This document shows, piece after piece, positions 35,304-44,788 of a stretch of 44,788 bases of DNA. Within the stretch, counting starts at the first letter, position 1, and every line of letters starts with the position of its first letter. The stretch is from Smittium mucronatum (Eukaryota > Kickxellomycota > Harpellomycetes > Harpellales > Legeriomycetaceae), in assembly GCA_001953115.1 (NCBI GenBank), contig LSSL01000354.1, positions 1-44,788 of the forward strand, in the 5' to 3' direction. Below the pieces are notes generated by a model. That model did no database searches and had not been told where the DNA came from. It was given only the letters and a program-made list of their open reading frames with translations. A program made the position numbers and the translations under genes.

Positions 35304-38300
35304 TCGGAATTGGCCTGAGAATATCTGAGATAAAATCAATGATTTACCCCACCCCACCCCCATTAAATCTATCTTCTGATTTTTTCATAATAGATTTAAT
35401 TTTAAATCAGACTATTAATTTTTTTTTAATTTGGCTCTTAAATGATTTATTAGTATTAATATATTTGATTAAGAGTCATTTTTAACCAAAAAAATTAATA
35501 AAATTTGCTCTAATAATAAAAGAATGTTACATAAAAAAAATGATAATTAAATTTTTCCTGAGTAAAATTCTTTATGTTTTTTTGTTTTTTAACCTTATTT
35601 CGGCTTTAGCTTTGTTAATTTTTTTTTTTTTTTGAAAAAAATAGCCCTTTAATATGCTTTAAAGATTATTTTTTTACTTTAATTTTAAAAACTCTTTAAA
35701 AAATTCCATATTATTTGATATTATTCAGTAAAAAAGGCTATTTTACTATTAATTTTGTTTGAAGTTTTTTATAATAGTTTATTATTTGATATATCGACAA
35801 ATTGCTCAAAAATTTAACCTAAATTTATTTATATCTGTTAATTTCCAAGATCAGATAACTTTTATATTTAATTCGATGAATCCAAAAAAGGAAAAAAAAA
35901 ATCAAATAAAACTTCTACTTGATCAAATAATCTCCTATATCAAGAGAGGTATATTATAGAAAAAATCTGCAAATAAACTGAATTTTGAAATTTAAAAAAA
36001 GAGGAATAATGGTTATTCTAATTTTAACGTTTTGCTCAATAACTATAAATAAAAACTATAGTTACGATCCTTTAAACTTTAGATTTTATTAGTAGGCTGA
36101 AAAAGAGCAAAAAAACAATACAATCTCTTCTATATGGATATTTCCGAAACCAAAAACCACAATTGATTTCACTTTTACTTAAAAAGATGTTAGAATTGGG
36201 GCAGGTAAATAATAAAATATATTTTTTTTAAAAAAAAGAAACCAAAGTCTATAGGTATGTATTTAATTCGGGAATTTATATTTTCATTGGTTTAAGTTTA
36301 AGCAAAAACCAAGATTAGTAATATCATAATAATAAAATTTTAATAAGAAAAAGCATTTTTTTTCATATTTTTTGTAGCAATATTTTAGGCTTTTATGTGT
36401 TAAGTATTTTTTAAAATAAAACTAATTTAGTTATAAAACCCCTTTATAAATATTTCAAAAGAGATTATAAGCGACTATAAGCATTTTAATTTAATAAAGA
36501 TTTTATAAAATGGTTTTTTTATTTATATGATGAATTTTGTCTCAAGATAATCTTGAATTTTTTATAAACTTCATGATTAATAAATGTTTTTTTTCTAAGA
36601 ATTTAAGGCTTTATGGAAGTAAAAATTAGAATATTCATAAAGGAATATCAGATTTTTTATTAAGATGGGGCTTGAGTATTTTATCGCATTTGAATTTAAA
36701 ATCTAAATTCATCTTTTTAGTAGAATAAGCGGACTTGAAAAAAATATGTGTATTTTTTTATATAGCTATTAAAAAAATACTAATTTTGAAACTTTTTGGA
36801 TAAATAAATTCAAATGATATAATATTGTTTAAATAAATAATATATATTGAATATTTTGCAATAATAAGCAAACTAAGCTCATTTTAAAGGGGTGGGGGTT
36901 ATACCGTTTCTATTGACTAAAAGAAATGTTTATGAGTTATGAAATAATATAAAGAAATATTTATAAGGATTTAAAAAGACTCAAAAAATCATAACTTTTT
37001 TACCAGTTCTCCTATTATACCTAAACAGCATCCATATTTCATAACCATTTGTTCAATGCGGACTGGTAAAATGAACAGTTTTTTCAATTACTATTATATT
37101 GACAGATCCCAATAATAGAATTGGGATTTTTTGGAACGAATTTAGGATTAATTATGTTAGCTAAAAGTAAACTATAAGTGCCTTTAGACAATCCCATATC
37201 TTTTCAAAGAGCTTTACAAGTATTCCCAACCGACAATTATTGAAAAAAGATGCTTGGATTTTTTTTTTATCGGATTGAATCGGCACGTGTATAAATCTTT
37301 TGATAGTCATATTTATACACTTAGACCATTTGATAAATTGGATAAGCTGGAGTCACAGTTTGAGGTGCTCTGATTTTTCAGAATGAACGATATTTTTTAC
37401 ATTTTTCATCAAAAAAAAAGTCACATTTTATACTTGTTGGGCTGTTCGATAAATTCCCCAATTCAATTTCTCAGATTTCTTCGAGTTTAGGTTTCAAATC
37501 AAAGTGAAAATTGGGGGTGATATATCTTTCTTTTTAGGTATTTTTTCACCTCATAGTTTTCCATTATAATTTAGATTAGGGATTTTTTATTCCTTTCGAA
37601 TGTTGAGACTGCCTTTATATCTTTTGAATTAACACAGAATTCTTCTATTCATCTTGCAGCTTTGGTCTTATAGACTCCCGCTCTGGCCTTTATGACCTAC
37701 TTTATGAGGTAGGATAATCAAGCTTTTAAAAGTCCAATACTTGTGGTATTCAGGCTCATATGAAGTGTAAAAAATCAAATTTATTTATCTTTTACCAATA
37801 AATCTTGGGCTTCGATCCATGGGGGCCAATTAGCAATTATTTATTCCATATTTTTTTCTGAAAATTTAATTCTCTACCTCCTAGTTATCTAAGAAAATTC
37901 CTCTGGTTTTGATAATATTTATATTACGGTTGTTTTAGATACTGATTTATAAATTAATAATTTGAACTATTTGTTAAATAATGGGGGGATTATATTTGAA
38001 GTAAATATATCCAGACATATACGCGGATATTAATATCCATATTAAATATTTATGTATGCATACTATTAATTTGGTATTAATTTCTTTATATAAGTATTAT
38101 ACTATTAAATAGTTAAACAAATATGACACCATTTTTCGGTTTCCTTAAATTTTTATCCTATCACACCCTTTCATAAAATTTTGGTTTTAAGCTTGCAAAG
38201 AATCTTACTCAGGAATAGGGCATAAAGTAAATTATCTTATCCACAGATTAATATAATATAATATAATCCATTTCATTCCAACCAAGAATTTATATTTAGA

Positions 38301-38785
38301 TCATCCTAAAGTAGAAATTCTAATCTCGGTATTTGATTTTTATTCAAAAAGTTAGTATCAAATATTTTTGAAATTGGGAAGTTAGTTGGATTATCTGGGT
38401 AGACTTTAAGATCCTAAGGAATCAAACATCAAAACGATATTTAAAAAGGCTAATTTTCAATCGACCAGTAGATTGATTGACATTAATGATGAAATGGATA
38501 GGAAGCATAACAGAAATTGTAAAATTAATTTTAGCTATAAGCATAAATATTTGAGCTTAATAGATCAAAGCCATATAATAGAACTTAGTGTGCTATACAA
38601 GAGCCTGAAATGAGGTACAGATCCACAGAGTCAAAAGAATCAAAGCCAAGTGATAATTAATTAAGCCAAATAATCTTATTGTTATAAAATTAAATTGAGG
38701 AACATAGAATACCTGGCAACTATTTAGCCAGGGCTTTACTTGAGAAAATGCGAACCTTCTCTATGCTCTATTGAACAGTTTATGA

Positions 38786-39076
38786 GCAGCTTTCAAGCTT
38801 ATTTGAAAATGCCCCAAACCCCCAGTTTTAGCAAATATCTTAATTCCAAACGAAAATTGGTCTAATTGATTGGTCATATTTAATGACAATGAAATTGCCA
38901 CCCCATCAAGTCAATAACAGGCTAAAAAAATTTGATGACAAAGTTTTAGTGGTCACCATTCTCAGATATTTTACCTTTTAGAAATCCGAAATCCTTTTGT
39001 CATTTGTTTGCGATAAATTGGATTTTATTTCAGGATGACAAGAAAGCTGTCAATAAATAGCGAAGATTGGATTAAA
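38786..39076 (+). pseudogene. Possible Ty3/gypsy pol (RNase H) relic
   Basis: In one frame, broken by stops, residues AAFKLI.KCPKPPVLA (38,786-38,833) and IFNDNEIA...SQ (38,876-38,914) resemble the junction of reverse transcriptase and RNase H in Ty3/gypsy elements (AF..LK...PVLA...., then TDAS..AIG..LSQ). In the same frame RKLSINSEDWIK (39,041-39,076) resembles the following SRKLS..E.NW motif. The spacing between the last two is about 28 residues too long, and several codons are stops. No LTRs or integrase were recognised. The call rests on a by-eye motif match only. Confidence 0.3.
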
Positions 39077-39660
39077 CAAGTTTTTATTGGCTAATAAACA
39101 TTTCCAAAAAAAAAAAGAATGAAAATTTTCATGAATATGGGGGACTAGACAAATCCATTGGATAAAAAACGGACGTAGAAAACTCTATATACCCATTGTT
39201 GTTGGAGAGATTTGTTTTTATTTTACATGTTATTTGCTGGAAACCAGTAACATCAAGTTGATAAAGCTCAATTCTCCAAACTGATTTCTAGCTAATTTAT
39301 TTCTTCAGAAAACAAAACTGCCAGCCAATTGTATTGAGCCAGTATATCTTTTTCTGATCTGGGTGATCTGTATTGTAACGAGGATATTTTCGTAACCAAA
39401 TATTGGCTAATAGCAAAGCTATTCCAACAGACATACAAATTAGACATTAGTCATTGGATTAATATTAATATCTTGGTTTATTAGAAACGACTCCAAAATA
39501 TTTGTGTACATTTATGATTGGGTGGTTTGAATCATAAACAATTTGTACTTGCAAATTGTGTTTACTATTTGAGAAAGGACGTCGATCCACCAATTAATAA
39601 CAATGGTGAAAATATCAACGAATAGTTTGCGATTATAGCGACATCAGGGTTATTATCAAG
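39077..39660. other. Upstream flank of the tubulin gene, probably decayed pol DNA
   Basis: Moderately complex sequence with stops in all frames. It may continue the gypsy-like relic, but I found no integrase HHCC or catalytic motif. No promoter element can be named. Confidence 0.4.
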
Positions 39661-40101
39661 TACTAATACGGAAAATGCAAGGGTTTAGGATCCGATTTGG
39701 GGTGGAGGGAAAACCCCTTCCTTGTCTAATGGAGCAGTATAATCGGGCATTTGTAAATAAATGCTGTTATATCAGGCCATTGGGCACAGGGGGTGTCATG
39801 CAAGGAGGGAAAGGGGAAAAAAAACAATCAAGTGCCAACAGATCACTTGCTAAAAACGTCGAAGAAGGCAAAGGTCTTCCTTTCTCTCTGCAACATTTTG
39901 GTTTCATTACTCACAGCTCCGACATCACTCGACAATTAACTGTTTGTTTTAGGTTTGTTTATTTTTTTTATCAAGCCTTGATTATTTTTTCTCCTCTCTA
40001 AGATATTCTGGTTTTGGGTTCTTCTCTCTTAAAGCATTTCTCCTACTCTTCCATTATTTACATAAGCTAAACTATCAATATTTCACTGCTCTTTTTCAGC
40101 C
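39661..40101 (+). promoter_or_regulatory. Promoter and 5' leader of beta-tubulin
   Basis: G+C rises sharply just before this point. A purine-rich stretch (39,800-39,835) is followed by a pyrimidine-rich leader (39,955-40,100), typical of fungal promoter and transcription-start regions. A consensus-like 3' splice site, CTTTTTCAG (40,091-40,099), ends two bases before the ATG, with a possible branch site CTAAAC at 40,067-40,072. A 5' UTR intron is therefore possible; only weak donors are visible (for example GTAAAT near 39,751 or GTTTGT near 39,953). The open frame 39,675-40,001 has no recognisable protein and I read it as leader sequence or an upstream frame. Confidence 0.45.
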
Positions 40102-41532
40102 ATGCGAGAAATCATCCATTTACAGACAGGTCAATGTGGTAACCAAATTGGTACCAAGTTTTGGGAGACCATCTCTGAGGAACATGGCATCGATGACAAC
40201 GGTTTCTATGTTGGAGATAACGGCCTTCAGCTCGAACGTATAGATGTCTACTATAATGAAGCCGCCAAAGGAAAGTACGTTCCTCGCGCCGTCTTGGTCG
40301 ATCTTGAACCCGGTGTTATGGATACTCTCCGTGCTGGAAAATTGGGTCATCTTTTCCGTCCTGATAACTTTGTATTTGGTCAAAATGGTGCTGGAAATAA
40401 CTGGGCTAAAGGCCATTACACCGAAGGTGCTGAACTAGTTGACCAGGTGCTTGATGTTGTCCGAAAAGAAGCTGAGAATTCCGATTCTCTTCAGGGTTTC
40501 CAATTCACTCACTCCTTGGGTGGTGGAACTGGTGCTGGTATGGGTACTCTATTGATCTCTAGAATTCGTGAGGAATACCCAGATCGTATGATCAGTACTT
40601 TCTCTGTAGTCCCCTCTCCCAAGGTATAATTTATCTCTTTTTTTATAATCAGCCTTTATTTATATTTATCTTTATTTTTTTAGGTTTCTGACACTGTTGT
40701 TGAACCATACAATGCAACTTTGTCCGTCCATCAACTCGTTGAAAACAGTGACATGACCTTCTGCATTGACAATGAGGCCCTTTACGATATCTGCTTTAAG
40801 ACTCTCAAACTCAAAGACCCAGGCTATGATGATCTTAACTCTCTTGTATCCATGGTTATGTCTGGTGTAACCACTTCCCTTCGTTTCCCTGGTCAACTTA
40901 ACTCAGATCTCCGTAAGACTGCTGTCAATCTTGTACCATTCCCACGTCTCCATTTCTTCATGGTTGGTTTTGCTCCTCTCGGTGACTCCAAGAATGCCTC
41001 TTTCCGTAACATTTCAGTTCCCGAACTTACTCAACAACTCTTTGACGCCCGCAACATGATGGCTGCCTCTGATCCCCGCCATGGTCGCTACCTCGCCGTC
41101 GCTGCCATGTTCCGTGGACGTGTCTCCACTAACGAAGTTGAAACCCAGATGCTCCAAGTACAAAACAAGAACTCCTCTATGTTTGTTGAATGGATCCCTA
41201 ATAACGTTAAGACCGCCGTTTGTGACATCCCACCCACCGGTTTGGATATGTCTGCAACCTTCGTTGGAAACAGCACCGCTATCCAAGAGCTTTTCCAACG
41301 TGTTAACGAACAGTTCACTGTCATGTTCAGACGCAAGGCTTTCTTGCATTGGTACACTGACGAAGGTATGGATGAAATGGAGTTCACTGAAGCTGAATCC
41401 AACATGAACGATCTCGTTTCCGAATACCAACAGTACCAAGATGCTGCTGTCGATGAGGATTTTAATGCTGATGGTGGTTACCAAGAGGAGATGGCTCAAG
41501 ATGAATACATCCAAGAAGAATACCAGGAATAG
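40102..41532 (+). CDS. TUB2: Beta-tubulin, two exons
   Basis: Beta-tubulin is the GTP-hydrolysing half of the alpha/beta dimer that polymerises into microtubules. The exons are 40,102-40,623 and 40,684-41,532; joined they encode 456 residues, a few more than usual because of a long tail. Visible motifs are the N-terminal MREI, the nucleotide loop GQCGNQIG (10-17), LEPGVMD (68-74), [14 protein letters not shown] (96-109), the tubulin signature GGGTGAG (140-146), [12 protein letters not shown] (241-252), [11 protein letters not shown] and [19 protein letters not shown], then a tail rich in Asp, Glu, Gln and Tyr ending EEYQE. The usual fungal Glu198 is Met (40,753-40,755). Ser239, Thr253 and Leu257 replace the usual Cys, Leu and Met in the same drug pocket; His6, Tyr50, Phe167, Phe200 and Leu240 are as expected. 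The coding DNA is much richer in G+C than its flanks, suggesting high expression. The identity is certain; the symbol follows fungal usage. Confidence 0.97.
40624..40683 (+). other. Beta-tubulin intron, 60 bp, phase 0
   Basis: The donor GTATAA at 40,624 follows codon Lys174, and the acceptor TTTTTTAG ends at 40,683 before codon Val175. Splicing joins SVVPSPK to [10 protein letters not shown] exactly as in all beta-tubulins. Reading through gives a stop after two bases of the intron's second codon. The intron is AT-rich and T-rich near its 3' end. Confidence 0.95.
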
Positions 41533-44500
41533 ATATTTACCTATTTTTATTTGATATCTTTTATAATTTCATCTATCTCCCATTACAATGACAAAAAATT
41601 TATTTACTTTTGAAATCTTTTTTGTTTTATTTGAACCGTATAAATGTGACTATTTTTTACTCTAATGAAATATTCGTTCTTGGTTAAATTGTACTTAAAA
41701 TATTGTATTGTTTATTCAGCAGCTGAGTAATTTTCTTTGATCGTTAGGAATCCAGTAAATTTTCATTCCTGGATAAAAATGGCCTTCCACCCAGAAATAA
41801 TACTAGTTATGTTACGGCTACTATAACATATTCCGGTTTCTGAAAGCGAACTATTTTCAAAAAACCCCATAATAAAATAAATATATTCGCTATTTATTTA
41901 TATCTGTTCATCTTGCATGTTTTAATCTTATTACTTTTAGATGGAACAAAGGTTTTCTTGTATCTAATTTCATTATCTTTTTTAGAAGAATTGTATCAAT
42001 TATTTTGTCCCATTTTCATCCAAAATTTAGGCTGAATATAATATTTTTATAATTTCGATAAAAATTGCAATATGAATATTCTGAAATATTCACACTTTAA
42101 TAATTAGACCCTGTTAAAACGACTTTTCTTGGTAACATTAATTGAATAAATGAATTATCTCTATCTTTTTTTAACTAAACCAAGAATGAACACATAAAAA
42201 CGATTATGGATATTGAATACTAAGCACTAAGTTGACCAATTGATACTTCTTTTGTTAAATTAACAAAAAAAAAACTAAATTAAAAAATATTTGTTAAGCG
42301 CGAATTATAATACGCGCATTTACATTCAAGTATGCAAAAATAATTACTTTTACGCACTTTCAAATAAAATTTAGCCAAATAATTGACATGTTAAAATTAA
42401 CATTACATTGATAAAAATATGCTTTTATATTTTCTGAAATCAGTGACAATTACCAACAATATCCTGTAGTATTTATACCTTAATTTAATTAATTCGGTTT
42501 AATTGTTGAATTTTAAAATATTGGTTTATAAAACAAATCCGATATTTCAAATTCCACTTAAATTTAGAATGTACCTCCTATTTTTTTTTCTTTTGAATAT
42601 CTTAAAATGATTAAATATTCCCTATAATAAAATAAAAAACAACATATCCAATAAAAATATGGTTTGGAATCAACAAAATCAGATTACCAAAAAATAAAAC
42701 TCATCCCAATCAGACTCTCATACTAGAAAACAGGGTAATTATAATATGAGTACCAAAAATACAAAATAAAGTTTTATCCTTTATTTGGAATCCTTGTCAA
42801 TGTAGATTACACATTCTTGATATGGAATAGTCATTCATTTATAACTACCATTCTCACTTTGGCATGAGTTTTATATTATAGTAATTTTAACTATTTTTTT
42901 TATCTTAAGTCTCTTTTTTTTTCCACTTCACAAGTAGTATAAAGATAATAAATGGTATTTATAAATCGATGCTTTTTAAATTTGTATTAATACAACCTTT
43001 TAGTTTTACTATAACTCTGGACTGATTTAATCTTTTTCCAAGATAAATTGTAAAAAAGTGTAATTTAATCGAAAAAAAAAAAAAGATAATTATTATTTCA
43101 TGATAATACAATACCATAAAAAAAAATTCGAGATTTAAAACTGCAATTTTTTTTTAGAAAAAAATAAGAGAATATTTAAAGCGAAAATAAAAGGGAAAAA
43201 AATAGAGTATTGTCAGAAAAAACTCCAAAAGTTTCGATAAAAAGTGAAAATTATATATAAAAAATTAATTCCTAATTCGGAAAAATAATTATATAATTTT
43301 TTTTGGGTATGGCACGGGTGATTAAAAGTAAAGATTTTACAAAAATTATTTCCCTGAACCTATCTATTTATTAAACCCCTAACTTTTCAATGGTAGTTTA
43401 ATTTCTGAAATTTTCAAACTATAATGGGGAATTTAAAAAAAACAGCGGTTTACACTCATAAATATATTATTTTGATATTCAGCATGAAAACCGTGAAATT
43501 ATTATAATAACTTTGTTTGAAAAAAATCAAACATCTTAATATACACGATTTATTTTTATGAAAATTGATTTTCGATTGCTACAAATCCCCATATATTTAA
43601 ATATGACTGCTTTATTATACAATAAATTGCATCTTCCGGGTCATAAGATCATTTTCTCCTTATAAACTATAAAGTTAATATATTTTATATTATTCACATT
43701 TATTTCTTTAAATAAGTGCAAAAGTCATATTTAAATTGAATTATCTCAAATTATAAATATGAGCTCCACTTTTGAAAGGTAAAATACATACTTCAAGGGC
43801 TAAAGGTAAAAATAAATATTTGAAATCGCCTATTAAATAGACTATTTTATGTTTTTGAAGAAAAAAAAATTACTATCTAAACCTTTTATTAAACTATAAA
43901 AACCTCTCATGATCAGAGTGGTACAGGAAAAAATCGTGAAAAAAATGCCCAATTTTCGGATAAGGAAACAAAAAAGAACTTTTAAACGCGAGATATTTTT
44001 ATTGATTTCGCATCAAGAAAAACAGACCCCCCCCCCTCTCCCTTTGGTAAAACTTTAAAAATTGCCTTAATTCCCATTTTTTAAATAATATTAAAGATTT
44101 TTTGTAAAATCTTTAAGCAGAATATTGATATTATAATTTTTTTAAAAAAAAAGGGATCTAAATGAACCTTTTTGGGTAAATCTTGCTTATACATGGAGGT
44201 AAAAAGGCATAATGTCTAAAATAACTTTAATATACCATATTTTAAAAACTTTTATTCATTTATGAAAAAACATTAATTTTTTTAAAATAAAGCCGTAGAA
44301 AATATCGAAATAATTAAACTATTTATTTTGAATAAAATAAATCTGAGGGCTCGGCTTTCCATATTTTATGAATTCATTTTTACTTATTTATATATTTTTT
44401 AGAAAAATAATAATAATAATTCTATGGTTTAAATTTATGTTTAAAAAGGTTTTTTATTATTTCTTTCCTAAAATAATTTCAGTGATAGAATTTTAAAATG

Positions 44501-44788
44501 ATAAATTTTAAAATAGGATTTTGGGGGTGATGAACTTTATTTATATGTTAAAATTATGTGCTAATTTAAATACAATCAAGTGATAAAACATGCTATGAAA
44601 TTATATAAACCCATCAAATTGGAACAAAGCGTAAATTTTTTGATGAAATGATATCATTTTTCTGTAAAGAGCCCGATTGCGAATTTAATTAAAGATATGT
44701 AGAAATAATATTATTTAAATAAACCGGTATATTGATAAATTTATCTAAATCTTATTTATAAGGGGTGCGTGTATCTGCTGCAGAACAG
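41533..44788. other. 3' flank of beta-tubulin and AT-rich DNA, no gene seen
   Basis: The tubulin 3' UTR lies at the start; AATAAA at 41,871-41,876 is one of several possible poly(A) signals and cannot be assigned. The rest is AT-rich, stop-dense and without an open frame of note. A C10 tract lies at 44,027-44,036. The right edge is cut in unassigned sequence. Confidence 0.5.

Larger units (their letters stand above)
32536..38780. other. AT-rich DNA, no supported intact gene
   Basis: Up to about 37 kb this is as AT-rich as the preceding tract. From 37 kb the sequence becomes more complex (for example 37,040-37,720), suggesting decayed coding DNA or transposons, but I could not assign it. Small structures are a hairpin at 35,279-35,303, C tracts at 35,346-35,362, a G tract at 36,887-36,898, and an 8-bp inverted repeat at 37,106-37,127. 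Confidence 0.5.

Noticed and set aside
39675..40001. 108-codon frame upstream of beta-tubulin
   Set aside because: No recognisable protein; lies in the G+C-rich promoter and leader, where long frames arise easily.
40120..41514. Several open frames on both strands within beta-tubulin
   Set aside because: All overlap the unambiguous tubulin exons and arise from their low stop-codon density.
1..44788. CRISPR arrays, rRNA genes, operons or prokaryotic systems
   Set aside because: No regularly spaced repeats, no rRNA-like conserved segments, and all recognisable genes are eukaryotic.

Overview
The window looks like nuclear DNA of a very AT-rich eukaryote, most probably an early-diverging fungus. 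Three things point that way: a beta-tubulin gene starting MREIIH with one short GT-AG intron, a Sec14/Pdr16-type CRAL-TRIO lipid-transfer protein, and non-LTR retrotransposon debris in long gene-poor DNA. Low-GC lineages such as Harpellales (Smittium-like) or anaerobic gut fungi would fit, but the sequence alone does not fix the genus. The code appears standard, and both intact genes are visibly richer in G+C than their surroundings.

Layout. 1-793 is the 3' part of a LINE-type pol reading frame that is open to the left edge. About 0.8-8.8 kb is AT-rich DNA with one decayed LINE copy (3.18-3.77 kb) and no convincing gene. 8.82-9.3 kb holds one, perhaps two, TTAA-flanked piggyBac-like MITE relics. 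9,616-10,761 is the intronless CRAL-TRIO gene. 11.19-12.60 kb is a nested transposon locus: a small element with inverted repeats of about 25 bp, whose right repeat was hit by a 5'-truncated LINE on the minus strand. That insertion carries a 14-bp target-site duplication and a poly(A) tail. A 90-N assembly gap with a near-identical 488-bp block on each side lies inside it, and the block is probably an assembly duplication. 12.6-37 kb is a very AT-rich tract without an intact gene, holding a possible pol III promoter, perfect hairpins and a decayed LINE 3' end at 32.5 kb. 37-39.7 kb is less AT-rich, with a possible Ty3/gypsy pol relic. 40,102-41,532 is an intact beta-tubulin gene. The remainder to 44,788 is AT-rich and shows no gene.

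The two intact genes are independent housekeeping loci 29 kb apart: lipid transfer or membrane homeostasis, and the microtubule cytoskeleton. I see no operon-like or clustered system, and no convincing new biological system. The most notable points are a beta-tubulin whose colchicine/benzimidazole pocket departs from the usual fungal residues (Met at 198, Ser at 239, Thr at 253, Leu at 257), a low-complexity insert of about 84 residues inside the CRAL-TRIO fold, and the nested insertion that lets the pre-insertion transposon end be read directly.
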